A model generated the notes under the pieces. That model saw only the letters and a list, made by a program, of their open reading frames with translations. It did not search any database and was not told where the DNA came from. A DNA stretch of 64,000 nucleotides from Phycisphaerae bacterium (GTDB lineage Bacteria; Planctomycetota; Phycisphaerae; Sedimentisphaerales; Anaerobacaceae), in the NCBI GenBank assembly GCA_016782865.1, contig JADHXR010000007.1:1-64000 (forward strand), in the 5' to 3' direction. Every line of letters starts with the position of its first letter. Positions within the stretch are counted from its first letter, which is position 1. Positions 17,305-26,846 of the stretch are shown here, one piece after another. A program made the position numbers and the translations under genes.

Positions 17305-18819
17305 GTGGCAGATACAAAATCAAAACTAGCATGGCATTATGCCACAGTTCTATGTGGCGCCCTTGCGCTCTATGTTGTCAGTTGCGCTCCGGGTGCCTTG
17401 TGGCAGGACAGCGGATTGATTCAATATCGCATCTGGCACAACGATGTTGAAGGTTTCCTGGGTCTTGCACTTTCTCACCCGCTCTTCTACATATTGGCCA
17501 TAGGGGCAAAATACATTCCGCTTGGCGAGTTTGCTCACAGAGTCAACCTGGTCTCGGCGATTGCAGCAGCCGTGGCGGTGGCGAACATGTTCCTGTTCGT
17601 GCGTCTGTGGCTCGGCAGGAATCTGCCGGCGGCAGTCGCTGCTGTCACTTTGGCTCTTGCCCATACGTTCTGGCGCCATGCGAGCGTCGTCGAAACGTAC
17701 ACACTTTGGACGGCCCTGTTTCTTGCCGAGTTGATAATGCTGTTGCAGTATACGAGAACAAACAGAGTATGCTGCTTGTACTGGCTGGGATTGCTAAGCG
17801 GTCTTTCAATCGCCGTCCACATGCTCGCTTCGATACCGCTCTTGTGCTATGTCGTATTTGTCGTTTTTCTGCTTGCCAAAAAGGAAATGTGCGTCGGAGA
17901 TCTGGCAATTGTTGTTATGTTGTGCATCGTCGGTGCGCTGCCTTACGAGTATTTGATCGTCAAGAACATAATACAAACGCGTGATGTTGCGGGCACTTTG
18001 GCCTCTGCGGCTTTCGGCGACCGCTGGCAGGGGGCGGTTCTCAACACTTCTCTGTCGATGAGAATTGCAAAGGAAAACTTCCTGTACATTTTGTTCAACT
18101 TTCCTACGCCGAACGTACTGCTGCTTCTTGCCGGCTTCTGCGCGTTGTTCAAAGTGTCATTACACAGAGGTTTCAGAAATGTTCTGCTGGGCTTAACCGC
18201 ATTGTTCTTTCTTTTCGCATTTCGATATACCGTGCCTGACAGGTATGCGTTCTTCCTACCCTTTTACTGCATGGTTTCGATTCTCATTGGTCTTGGGGTT
18301 TATCTTTTGCAGGAGCAGGTAAACCGTAGAGTTCTTGCGTTTCTTGTACTTACTTTCAGTCTAATGCCAGTCGGTGTCTATGCTGCTGCGCCCCTGTTGG
18401 TCGAGAAGATGCACCTTAACGTCGGCACGAGAGATGACATACCCTACCGCGACAACAACGAGTATTTCCTGTGGCCCTGGAAGGCCGGATACACCGGCGC
18501 GGATCGCTTCGCTGCTGAGGCTTTGGGCCTGGTGGCCAATAATGCTGTTATTTATGCCGACATAACTACCGTAGGGCCTCTCTTGCTTGCCCAGCAGGCC
18601 AAGGGGAAACGCCCTGATGTGAAGATTATCTCGGGAACGCTCAACAGTGAAGACGCGCCGAGATTCGATGAGCATGCTATGAAGCAATTACTGGCAGATA
18701 GATCGATCTACGTTGTTTCAACAAAGCCAGGATATTGCCCTGCATTTATTCTGGAAAATTATGATTTCATCCGGGCAGGTATTCTGTGGCGAGTGGTTGA
18801 ATCTAAAAGAATGAAATGA
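17305..18819 (+). CDS. GT-C type membrane glycosyltransferase-like protein (DUF2723-like)
   Basis: 504 aa with about ten hydrophobic segments, starting from GTG 17305. Near the N-terminus a loop has the pattern WQDSGLIQYRIW followed by SHPLFY. This resembles the DSGE...HPPGYPLY signature of DUF2723/protein O-mannosyltransferase-like GT-C enzymes, where the acidic residue is catalytic. The C-terminal soluble part (about 385-500) is periplasmic-looking. It probably transfers a sugar from a polyprenyl donor outside the membrane. It overlaps the next gene by ATGA. The family call is moderate. Confidence 0.7.
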   Translation: MADTKSKLAWHYATVLCGALALYVVSCAPGALWQDSGLIQYRIWHNDVEGFLGLALSHPLFYILAIGAKYIPLGEFAHRVNLVSAIAAAVAVANMFLFVRLWLGRNLPAAVAAVTLALAHTFWRHASVVETYTLWTALFLAELIMLLQYTRTNRVCCLYWLGLLSGLSIAVHMLASIPLLCYVVFVVFLLAKKEMCVGDLAIVVMLCIVGALPYEYLIVKNIIQTRDVAGTLASAAFGDRWQGAVLNTSLSMRIAKENFLYILFNFPTPNVLLLLAGFCALFKVSLHRGFRNVLLGLTALFFLFAFRYTVPDRYAFFLPFYCMVSILIGLGVYLLQEQVNRRVLAFLVLTFSLMPVGVYAAAPLLVEKMHLNVGTRDDIPYRDNNEYFLWPWKAGYTGADRFAAEALGLVANNAVIYADITTVGPLLLAQQAKGKRPDVKIISGTLNSEDAPRFDEHAMKQLLADRSIYVVSTKPGYCPAFILENYDFIRAGILWRVVESKRMK

Positions 18820-20363
18820 GCGAACAACCTGTCACAACCTCGAAGAGACTGGTTCATAACACGGTTTTCAACGTCGCCGCGTTGGTGAGCAATGCCGTCA
18901 TCGGTTTCTTTATGATCCGTTTTCTCCTCGGCCAGTTCGGCGAGGTCCGGTACGGCATATGGATGCTCATTGGCGGCTCCATTCTTCGCTATGCTCCTCT
19001 ACTGAGTTTAGGTTTGAACAGTTCGGTCAACAGGTACATACCGGTGTACCTGGCGAAGGGCGATGCCGACGGAATCCAGCGCGTGATCAACACTTCCCTG
19101 CTAGTGTTCACGATTCTGGGGATCGTACTTGCCATTGCAAGTCTGGTGATCTACCGCAACGTCGATTCGTGGTTTGTCATCGAACCTGAACTGGTGAAGA
19201 CCGCCGGGACGCTCGTGCTCATCGTGGGATTCTGCCTTGCTTTTTCGATGCCTCTGCAGCCGGCAACCGCGGTGCTCAGTGGTCTTCAGCGTTACGACCT
19301 CATCAACCTTGTCGTGCTCATCACATTATTCTTGCGAACGTTGCTGGTGGTTCTGCTGCTGTTGCGAGGTCACGGGCTATTGACGGCGGGGACGGTGCTG
19401 GGGCTAAGTGAAATTGTGGTGAGGGTAGCGCATTGCGTTTTTGTCTTGAGATTGCTGCCGGGGGCGTCTTTGTCTTTGGCAAAGATAGACTTGCGACTTT
19501 TGCGGGAAATGCTGCCTTATGGAATAAACACGTTTCTTTATGCTGCTGGGGCCGTAATAATTCAAAATGCCAGCATTCTTATAATTGGCATTTTCATAGG
19601 TGCCGCCGAGATAAGCCAATTCGCCGCGGCCGCGGCCGCGGTATTGTTGCTGTCAATGCTGCTGATGGCCTTCACCGCGGCGATAAAGCCGGCCGTCAGT
19701 GATCTCGATGCCAGAGACGACGAAATGCGGGTGAAAGAAATCGCTCTTCTGACGCAAAAGTACTGCCTTCTTCTGATAATTCCCAGCGTGGTTTTTATGG
19801 TCTTGATGGGCAGGGAGTTCCTGTGGGTATGGGTCGGTGACAGATTCGAGGATCCTTCGGTCATTGACGAGATGGCTGCCATCCTTGCTATCCTCGCCGT
19901 CGGGCACTGTATGAGGTTGGCCCAGCAGAGTAACTTCCTCGTTCTTGTCGGTCGAGGCCAGCACAGGATTTTCGGCATCCTCACCGCTTTGATGGCGCTA
20001 CTCTGTGTCTCGGCCTCTGTCGTTTCGGTAAAAGTCCTCAATTGGGGTCTTATTGGAATAGCCTGGTCGAATTTGCTGCCACAGTTGCTAATATCCGGCG
20101 TCATTCTGCCGATATATTTCAACTGGAAGATGCATATTTCCGCGTTGGAAACTGTGCGCAATGTCTGGTGGCCCGCCATATTGGGATCATTACCGGTCGT
20201 TGCAATGATTGGCGTTTGGAGGTATCTGGCCCCGCCCGATTCGTGGCCACAAATCGCCGGCGTTGTGATCGCCGCGATGGCCCTAACATTGATAAGCGGC
20301 TGGTTTCTGAGTCTGAAAGAAGTCGAGCGAAAACGATTCACCCGTATTGCTCTGCGAAGATAA
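18816..20363 (+). CDS. Polysaccharide flippase (Wzx/MOP superfamily)
   Basis: 515 aa, very hydrophobic, with about 12-14 predicted membrane helices. The start (LVHNTVFNVAALVSNAVIGF, then GWxM-like GIWMLIGGSI) is typical of oligosaccharide flippases of the MOP exporter superfamily. It would flip the undecaprenyl-linked repeat unit across the inner membrane. It overlaps the upstream gene by 4 nt (ATGA), and its position inside the glycosyltransferase operon fits a Wzx role in a Wzx/Wzy pathway. Confidence 0.85.
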   Translation: MSEQPVTTSKRLVHNTVFNVAALVSNAVIGFFMIRFLLGQFGEVRYGIWMLIGGSILRYAPLLSLGLNSSVNRYIPVYLAKGDADGIQRVINTSLLVFTILGIVLAIASLVIYRNVDSWFVIEPELVKTAGTLVLIVGFCLAFSMPLQPATAVLSGLQRYDLINLVVLITLFLRTLLVVLLLLRGHGLLTAGTVLGLSEIVVRVAHCVFVLRLLPGASLSLAKIDLRLLREMLPYGINTFLYAAGAVIIQNASILIIGIFIGAAEISQFAAAAAAVLLLSMLLMAFTAAIKPAVSDLDARDDEMRVKEIALLTQKYCLLLIIPSVVFMVLMGREFLWVWVGDRFEDPSVIDEMAAILAILAVGHCMRLAQQSNFLVLVGRGQHRIFGILTALMALLCVSASVVSVKVLNWGLIGIAWSNLLPQLLISGVILPIYFNWKMHISALETVRNVWWPAILGSLPVVAMIGVWRYLAPPDSWPQIAGVVIAAMALTLISGWFLSLKEVERKRFTRIALRR

Positions 20364-20367
20364 AACA

Positions 20368-21138
20368 GTGGCTAAGATCAGTTATAAAGAATCCCATAAG
20401 TACGAAGGCAAAGGTGATGAGTATGAGGCGTACTATCGAACCGAGGTCTGGGAGAAATTCCTTTGGTCGCGCGAGCAGGAGATCATCCTGAGAATCCTGG
20501 ACAAATACTTCGCGGGCAAAGAAATTCACCTGCTGGACTTCGCGTGTGGCACAGGACGAATTGCCGGTCTGTTGGAGAATCGCGTAAAGACATCGACGGG
20601 CCTCGACGTTTCCGGCTCGATGCTGGCAATCGCCCGGGACAAACTAAAGCGGACCGAAATAATCGAGGCCGACATTACCACGGAGAATGTCCTGAAGAGA
20701 CGGAAATTCAATTTGATAACCGCATTTCGGTTCTTTCTCAATGCCGAGCCGGAGCTGCGCTCTTCAGCGATCAGGGCCCTTGTTAAGTTGTTGGACGAAG
20801 ACGGCTATTTCGTATTCAACAATCATCACAGCCTTGGGTCACCCTGGATCAAGCTGCTGTACGCACGACATCTGCGCAAGAACCCTGAAGGGACATTCAA
20901 TGCTATGAGCATCGAGCAGATGAAGGATCTTGTTGAAGATGTGGGGCTGGAGATAGTTGAGATTTATCCGGCGGGCTTCTTTCATCCACCGAAGGTTCCT
21001 GTTTCGTATTGGCTGAATCGTGCGATAGACAATCTCGCCTGCGGGCTCATGTTCCTGAATCGATTTTCAGAAAGCCCTGTTGCCGTCTGTCGCCGGCGCA
21101 AGAATCACGGCAGTGATACTTCTGCATCGAGGAAATAA
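20368..21138 (+). CDS. Class I SAM-dependent methyltransferase
   Basis: 256 aa from GTG 20368, which lies 4 nt after the flippase stop; an in-frame TTG at 20347 would add 7 residues and overlap the flippase. Motif I is LLDFACGTGRIAGLLE (about 54-69), followed by an acidic residue at TGLDVSGSML and a motif IV-like DITTENV/FNLITAFRFF. A C-terminal region after about 200 carries a hydrophobic patch. It may methylate a sugar of the polymer. The partner gene at 21142 follows within 4 nt. Confidence 0.82.
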   Translation: MAKISYKESHKYEGKGDEYEAYYRTEVWEKFLWSREQEIILRILDKYFAGKEIHLLDFACGTGRIAGLLENRVKTSTGLDVSGSMLAIARDKLKRTEIIEADITTENVLKRRKFNLITAFRFFLNAEPELRSSAIRALVKLLDEDGYFVFNNHHSLGSPWIKLLYARHLRKNPEGTFNAMSIEQMKDLVEDVGLEIVEIYPAGFFHPPKVPVSYWLNRAIDNLACGLMFLNRFSESPVAVCRRRKNHGSDTSASRK

Positions 21139-21141
21139 CTG

Positions 21142-21900
21142 ATGGAGTTCGTCGGGGACATCGCGCGAAAGACCGGAGAATCGACCTTGTTGGCGGTCGA
21201 GGCAGCCAAGGCATCCAGGGCATTCGAGATCGGCAAAGACACGGGGCTGTTTTCTGTTCCGAAGGTGGTCAACTTCGACGCTGAGGCCGGCGTGCTTGAA
21301 TTCGAGAGACTGAGTGACCTGGCGACATTGCTCGATTTAGCGGTTCGTAAAGACCGGCGGCTGCCTGAGTTGTTGGAGAAGGCCGGCCGGGCCCTGGCGG
21401 TTATTCACGCAGAACTGACTTTGCCCGAGGAGATGAAGCACGAACTGCCGGCCGAATGGATGAACTCTTGTGATGAGAACGTTTTCATCCATGGTGATTT
21501 TGCATGTATCAACGTGTGCTTTCATGAGCCTTCGGGCGAGCTTGTCATTTTGGACTTCTCGGCGGCGCCGATGGTGGGCAGGACTCCGACGTTTGGCAGT
21601 CGCTACTTCGATATTCTTTTGTTTGTGAGTTCCTTATTCCACGGCGCTCCGTATCGAAGCGTGTTGAACTGGGATGCCAGGGAAATGGCCGGTACGTTCT
21701 TGAGAGGGTATGCAAAAACCGCGCCCCAAGTGAAACTGACCAGGTTGAAGGACTACTCGTCGAAGATATGCCGATTGCAGCGACAGAATATATGGTATCT
21801 TTCACGCCAGAGACAGCCGCTGAGAGCCGCCGGTTACATGTCGTGTCAGATGCTCATGTATGCCCGTTTCTGCCTGTTCTTGCGCAAGTGCGAACCATAA
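21142..21900 (+). CDS. Aminoglycoside-phosphotransferase-fold small-molecule kinase
   Basis: 252 aa. The catalytic loop FIHGDFACINVCF (HGDxxxxN, about residues 117-129) and the metal-binding VILDFSAAPMVG mark the APH/choline-kinase fold. The N-terminal lobe is short and lacks an obvious glycine-rich loop, as in other APH relatives. Here, between a methyltransferase and an O-antigen ligase, it more likely phosphorylates a sugar or a polymer substituent than an antibiotic. RBS GAGGAAA lies just upstream. Confidence 0.75.
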   Translation: MEFVGDIARKTGESTLLAVEAAKASRAFEIGKDTGLFSVPKVVNFDAEAGVLEFERLSDLATLLDLAVRKDRRLPELLEKAGRALAVIHAELTLPEEMKHELPAEWMNSCDENVFIHGDFACINVCFHEPSGELVILDFSAAPMVGRTPTFGSRYFDILLFVSSLFHGAPYRSVLNWDAREMAGTFLRGYAKTAPQVKLTRLKDYSSKICRLQRQNIWYLSRQRQPLRAAGYMSCQMLMYARFCLFLRKCEP

Positions 21901-21915
21901 TAGCTGGAGTTCCAC

Positions 21916-23370
21916 ATGTATAGCGAATATGAAGACGAAATATACGAAGATGAAATGCTTTACGAGCAGAGTGAGCGGACTTCGGACATCCAACTGCCTC
22001 CGGTGATAAACGTTCTGCTCTTTTCGATGTGGACCGTAATCTGTCTAATTGGATTTGCAGTGATCTTTCTCGCGAAAAGCGCTGTAGCCGGGGCGGTGAT
22101 AATAGCCGTTCCAACGTTTATCGGCATGGTCATAAAACCCACTTTCGGGCTTTGCATTATGATGCTGATCCTGCCCACCGGCGCCGGAGTAGGTTTCAGG
22201 GAAGCTTTCAGTCTCGATAGAGGAGTCGGCCTGGCCCTTGCGGTTAGCTTCTGCCTTAATTTGCTGGTGACCCGCCCTGGGTTACGTATCGGCAACAAGG
22301 CGTTATGGGTCGCCGGTGTATACACCCTTTGGGTGTGTCTGGCATCGCTGGCGGGTCCTTACCTCGGCTATGAGCTGGTGCGCGCCTTCACACAGGTCCA
22401 GCTTCTGGCGCTGATTCTCATCGTATACTGGATACTCCAGACAAACGGCGAAAAAGCCTTCCGCTGGGCATCGAGAGCATACGTCGCGGGGACACTGGGA
22501 ACGATCGCGCTGACCTTCATAACAGGTACGGCGATAAGAGCGATGGAAGACGCGCCCGAGCAAAGATATGCAGCCACACTCGGCGAGGCAACCGATGCGA
22601 ACATGTTGGCGTCGCTGGCGGCGATAGCGTTCCTCGCCGCGATCTATTTATTCGCTCGCGATAAGAGCATATTCTGGCGACTGTTGTACCTGGCCGCAAT
22701 TCTGTTCCTTCCGGTAATGCTGCTCAAGATCGGCTCACGCGGCGCCCTGATAGCGCTTACGTTTACAATGTTGTCACCATTGTTGTTCATCAGGCAGGTG
22801 GTTCGCAAGCCTGCCCTTATAGCGTTGATGTTGGTTGTCGTCCTGATGGCTTCCGTCTCAGCCGGATTGGTTGTCAGAGGAAGAGGTCTGGAAGCGGCGG
22901 TCGCAACAAGATTGACGGACATCCATCAGGCCGAAGAGGCAATCAGTTACAGGATGATGCCCGTCAAACAAGCCGTCAAAGCTGCCGTGAGAAAACCGCT
23001 GGGCACGAGTTACTACGGGTGGTTCGAGGAGAGCGGGCTCAGGATTCTGCCCCACAACGACTTCTTCATGGCTCTCGGGCTTTACGGAATACCCGCGGCG
23101 GTTCTTTTCACATTTTTCATAGTCTTGATAATGCTCACGATAAAACGCATTCCGCTCGGCGCCGAAAAACTGTACGCCAGGGCGATTCTGACGTATCTAT
23201 TGATAATGGGATTGAACGTAGGGCAGTTGTACCAGAAGCATTATTGGGTATTCCTCGCGTTCGTAATAGCAAGCGAACGAATGGCCTGGTTTTTCAACGA
23301 GGCAGAGGAAGAACCGTTGCCTTGCGCCGAGTACGAGGAAGATTTCATGCTTCAGGAACAATTCGCCTAA
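21916..23370 (+). CDS. O-antigen ligase/polymerase-like membrane protein (Wzy/WaaL family)
   Basis: 484 aa with about 11-12 membrane helices and a large periplasmic loop near 320-375 (PVKQAVKAAVRKPLGTSYYGWFEE, HNDFFMALGLYG). The HNxFL-like element after a long loop is characteristic of the Wzy/WaaL superfamily. Both termini are strongly acidic (SEYEDEIYEDEMLYEQ at the start, EEEPLPCAEYEEDF at the end), which is unusual. It probably polymerises or ligates the repeat units delivered by the flippase at 18816. Confidence 0.83.
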   Translation: MYSEYEDEIYEDEMLYEQSERTSDIQLPPVINVLLFSMWTVICLIGFAVIFLAKSAVAGAVIIAVPTFIGMVIKPTFGLCIMMLILPTGAGVGFREAFSLDRGVGLALAVSFCLNLLVTRPGLRIGNKALWVAGVYTLWVCLASLAGPYLGYELVRAFTQVQLLALILIVYWILQTNGEKAFRWASRAYVAGTLGTIALTFITGTAIRAMEDAPEQRYAATLGEATDANMLASLAAIAFLAAIYLFARDKSIFWRLLYLAAILFLPVMLLKIGSRGALIALTFTMLSPLLFIRQVVRKPALIALMLVVVLMASVSAGLVVRGRGLEAAVATRLTDIHQAEEAISYRMMPVKQAVKAAVRKPLGTSYYGWFEESGLRILPHNDFFMALGLYGIPAAVLFTFFIVLIMLTIKRIPLGAEKLYARAILTYLLIMGLNVGQLYQKHYWVFLAFVIASERMAWFFNEAEEEPLPCAEYEEDFMLQEQFA

Positions 23371-23385
23371 CCGAGACTTTTCAAG

Positions 23386-24534
23386 ATGCACGTAGCGATA
23401 GTCACAGTTTTTCCGAAAGAAGCTCACAACATCGACGGAGGTGTCTGCGGAGCGGCGAAATATCTCGTCGATGAGCTTGTCAAGCAACCCGATGTGAAGC
23501 TGACCGTCGTCGTTCCAAAAAGCGACGCCGGCGAAATTACCTGTGAGGGCTGGGGTGACTTCAACGTTTATCGATTGGGCAAACAAGGGTTCTGGAGTTT
23601 TCTGCCCGGTACGGTTTATGATATCTTCGCAGGCAAGCGACAGATAAGATCTCTTCTGAGACAAATAAATCCTGACATTGTACATTTTCAGGGTGTCACA
23701 TTCCTGGCGGCCAATTGCGAGCAGCCCAACATTCTTACCATACACGGTATCGCCGAAAGAGATGCGATATGGGACAGCCGGTGGGGCATTCTTCGTTGGC
23801 TCAAGTGGTTGCTCCTGAAGTTGACAGAAGGGCACGGGCGTCGCCGGGTCCCGCATGTCATTTTGATAAGCGAGTATGTGAGAAAGTTTCTGCCGGCCGG
23901 CAGCAGGATTCGCAAGACCTGGCTCATTGAGAATCCCGTTGCCGATTCCTACTTCGATATCGAGCGATCATTCGAGCCGGGCAGGATATTTTGCCCCACC
24001 AGGATAAGGCCGTTGAAGAATATCCTTGGAATGATAAAGGCGTTTGCTCCAATCGCGCAGCAGTTTCCAGACTCACAGCTCAGAATTGCCGGCGCTTCGC
24101 AAGCTGCTTATATCGAGACGTGCGAGCAGCAGGTCGAGCGCAGCGGCATCCGGGACAAAGTACATTTCCTCGGGAACATCAGTATCAAAGACGTGCAGAT
24201 CGAATTGTCCAAAGCGAATTGCCTGGTAGTACCGTCGTTTCAGGAGAACGCCCCGCTGAGTATTGCCGAGGCGATGGCTGCCGGCGTCCCCGTGGTCGCA
24301 GCCAAAGTGGGTGGAATCCCTGAGATGGTCGAAGATGGAAGAACAGGCCTTCTGGTCGATCCTCATGACACCAACAGCATATGCGAAGCCGTTTCGAGGG
24401 TTCTTTCGGACCAAAAGCTTGCTCAATCCATGGGACAGCGTGCGAAAGAGGCTGCTGAGGATAGATTCAGAGCTTCGGCGGTCTGTGAGAAGACTTTACA
24501 GGCATATCGCGACGTATTGAGGGAACCTTCGTAA
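23386..24534 (+). CDS. Glycosyltransferase family 4 (GT-B)
   Basis: 382 aa retaining GT-B glycosyltransferase. The N-terminal acceptor domain begins with MHVAIVTVFPKEAHNIDGGV; the donor domain holds the E-x7-E motif in APLSIAEAMAAGVPVVAAK (about residues 286-304), then GGIPEMVEDGRTGLLVDP. No membrane segment, so it acts at the cytoplasmic face on a lipid-linked oligosaccharide. It lies 15 nt after the ligase gene and 15 nt before another GT4 gene. Confidence 0.9.
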   Translation: MHVAIVTVFPKEAHNIDGGVCGAAKYLVDELVKQPDVKLTVVVPKSDAGEITCEGWGDFNVYRLGKQGFWSFLPGTVYDIFAGKRQIRSLLRQINPDIVHFQGVTFLAANCEQPNILTIHGIAERDAIWDSRWGILRWLKWLLLKLTEGHGRRRVPHVILISEYVRKFLPAGSRIRKTWLIENPVADSYFDIERSFEPGRIFCPTRIRPLKNILGMIKAFAPIAQQFPDSQLRIAGASQAAYIETCEQQVERSGIRDKVHFLGNISIKDVQIELSKANCLVVPSFQENAPLSIAEAMAAGVPVVAAKVGGIPEMVEDGRTGLLVDPHDTNSICEAVSRVLSDQKLAQSMGQRAKEAAEDRFRASAVCEKTLQAYRDVLREPS

Positions 24535-24549
24535 GACACGAGGTCACTG

Positions 24550-25632
24550 ATGCGAATTTGCTTTATTTCTCTCGGAACATTCACGCATGTCGGGCCCTAC
24601 ATTGATTATTTCAGACAGGCCGGACACGATGTGAACTTTATTTCAATGTCACCTGGCCCCGAGCGCGGAGTGCCGACGTACAACGTGGGGCTCGGCAGGA
24701 AATACTCCGAGAGCGAAGGGAAGTGGAAATACCCGATCAGCATGTTTCGAGCCAGGAGGTTGATAAAGAGACTCAAGCCCGATATCGTGCACGCTCACTA
24801 CGTTACCAGTTGTGGACTGGCCGCGTTAATTTGCGGTTTTCACCCCACGGTCGTTACGGCGCATGGAAGCGACCTGACGGTTGGGATAAAGTCCCGAATA
24901 TGGAGACCCTTGCTAAGAAGAATATTCGGGTTCTCCGATTGTATTAATACGGTTTCTGCAGACCTTCAGAACATGGTAGAGAGCCTGGGGGTCAGTTCGG
25001 ATAAGATCGAGACCCTTACGCTTGGAATCGACACTGAGAGATTCTCGTCTGTCGAGCGGACTCAAATCGGCAAGCCCGGTGTGTTGAGGCTGGTATGCAC
25101 CCGGCGCTTGGAGTCGGTATTTGATCATCGCACAATTATCGATGCTCTTATCCTACTCAAAGAAGAAGGGCTTAGATTCGAGATGACCTTTGTCGGCGAT
25201 GGATCATTGCTCGGCGAATTAACGCGGCGTGTCAAAGATGTTGGCTTAGACGATAGCGTGAAGTTTGAAGGCAGACTGGACAATCATGATCTGCCGGAAG
25301 TTCTCAGCCGGCACGACGTCTATCTCTCGGCATCGCTATGGGATGGGGCAAGTTTGTCTCTACTGGAAGCTATGTCGATGGGTCTGTTTCCAATTGTCTC
25401 GGATATAAGAGCCAACTCGGCGTGGCTCAAGCACAATGTTGACGGCTTGCTTCACAAGGTTAGTGACCCGGATGATTTGGCAAAGTGCATCTTGCAGTCC
25501 TGCAGCCACCCTGAGCTTGCCGCTGGTGCTGTGCGGCGCAATCGCGAAAAAGTTGTCGAATCGGCAGAAAGGGAGACAAACATGAAACGCCTCGAAGAAA
25601 TTTATAAGGATCTTGTAGCAAAGCGGAGATAG
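24550..25632 (+). CDS. Glycosyltransferase family 4 (GT-B)
   Basis: 360 aa. N-terminal HVGPYIDYFRQAGHDVNFIS and DIVHAHYVTSCGL are typical of the GT4 acceptor domain. The C-terminal donor domain has LVCTRRLESVFDHRTIIDAL and an E-x7-E-like region ASLSLLEAMSMGLFPIVSD, where the second Glu of the motif is not obvious. It is one of four glycosyltransferases in the operon and follows the previous one directly. The donor sugar is unknown. Confidence 0.88.
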   Translation: MRICFISLGTFTHVGPYIDYFRQAGHDVNFISMSPGPERGVPTYNVGLGRKYSESEGKWKYPISMFRARRLIKRLKPDIVHAHYVTSCGLAALICGFHPTVVTAHGSDLTVGIKSRIWRPLLRRIFGFSDCINTVSADLQNMVESLGVSSDKIETLTLGIDTERFSSVERTQIGKPGVLRLVCTRRLESVFDHRTIIDALILLKEEGLRFEMTFVGDGSLLGELTRRVKDVGLDDSVKFEGRLDNHDLPEVLSRHDVYLSASLWDGASLSLLEAMSMGLFPIVSDIRANSAWLKHNVDGLLHKVSDPDDLAKCILQSCSHPELAAGAVRRNREKVVESAERETNMKRLEEIYKDLVAKRR

Positions 25633-25634
25633 GC

Positions 25635-26846
25635 ATGTTGAGAAGGATAAGCATATTCACCATTTTGCTCATAAGTTGTTGTGACTTATTGGCGGGGACG
25701 TACTGGATTTCTCCTAAAGGGCAGGCGTCGGGGACAGGGGCCGAGACAAATCCGTTCCCGTCGGTCGAGATGGCTCTCAAAAATACCGCCGGCGGTGACA
25801 CTCTAATATTCAAGCCCGGCATCTATCTCGGGACACAGATCACGCTTACTGCCAAGCATGCGGGCTCGGCACAGAAGCCGACCGTCCTCAGATCTCAGCA
25901 CAAGTACCAGGCCGTCCTGCACGGCTCTGCGGTCCACAATATTTACATCAAGAGCGGCTGTGACTGGGTGATAATAGACGGCTTCGAGAGCAGCGGCGCC
26001 AGATATACGGGCATAAAATCGGACGCCGACTACACCGTGATACGAAACTGTCGCATTCATAACAATGCTCTTCAGGGCATAGAGGCCCACGACGTTCTAG
26101 GGACGGTCATTGAGAACAACATCGTTGAATACAATGGCGAGCATGTGCAGTTTTGTCACGGAGTTTATGCCGATGGTGACAAGTTGACTATTCGCAACAA
26201 TATCGTCAGGTTCAACTCGGGCTGGGGCCTGCATCTGTACCCGGCGATAGCCAACAGTAAAATCGAAAACAATCTCATCCACGGCAACGATAGATGGGGC
26301 ATCGCTTTGTATTCGAAACCACAAGTTGGCTCTAATAGAATCGTAAACAACACAATCGTCCTGAACGGCAACGGTATCGCGGTGAAAAATGGTCGAGACG
26401 AGATAATCGCAAATAACATTATTGTGGGCAACACCGGCTGGAAATTCGAGAAGGCCCAACCCATTGAGAACGTTGACGGTGGCTACTTGCACAAGAGCAA
26501 GATCATGATCGACTACAATCTCTGCCTTCCACGATTTACAGGGGCAGGTCCCAACGGTGTATCTGCCGATCCGTTATTTCTGGAGATGAAGAAAGGCACA
26601 TTCTACCTGAGAAAGGGCAGCCCTGCAATAGCAGAAGGCTCCAGGAAGTACGCTCCGAAACGGGACTTTTTCAATCGGCCTCTGCCCGCGGGTAAGGCCC
26701 CTGATCTGGGATGCTTTGCTTACGATCCTTCACTGCTGCTGGTCCAGGCTCGCGAGGATTGGTATTATCAATGGCCCTTTCTGTTCAAGGGCAAATCCAA
26801 AACGATGCCGGATCTGTGGAAGCAACCGAAACCTGCGAAGCCTTGA
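25635..26846 (+). CDS. Exported right-handed parallel beta-helix protein (DUF1565/NosD-like)
   Basis: 403 aa. Residues 1-21 are a signal peptide; the mature start YWISPKGQASGTGAETNPF is typical of DUF1565. About 60-290 contain many short repeats of the kind VIENNIVEYNG, TIRNNIVRFNSGWG, KIENNLIHGNDRWG and IVNNTIVLNGNG, which predict a right-handed beta-helix. Such folds occur in polysaccharide lyases, C5-epimerases and pectinases. Being the only exported soluble protein inside the polymer operon, it may trim or modify the polysaccharide. Its stop overlaps the next start (TGATG). Confidence 0.85.
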   Translation: MLRRISIFTILLISCCDLLAGTYWISPKGQASGTGAETNPFPSVEMALKNTAGGDTLIFKPGIYLGTQITLTAKHAGSAQKPTVLRSQHKYQAVLHGSAVHNIYIKSGCDWVIIDGFESSGARYTGIKSDADYTVIRNCRIHNNALQGIEAHDVLGTVIENNIVEYNGEHVQFCHGVYADGDKLTIRNNIVRFNSGWGLHLYPAIANSKIENNLIHGNDRWGIALYSKPQVGSNRIVNNTIVLNGNGIAVKNGRDEIIANNIIVGNTGWKFEKAQPIENVDGGYLHKSKIMIDYNLCLPRFTGAGPNGVSADPLFLEMKKGTFYLRKGSPAIAEGSRKYAPKRDFFNRPLPAGKAPDLGCFAYDPSLLLVQAREDWYYQWPFLFKGKSKTMPDLWKQPKPAKP

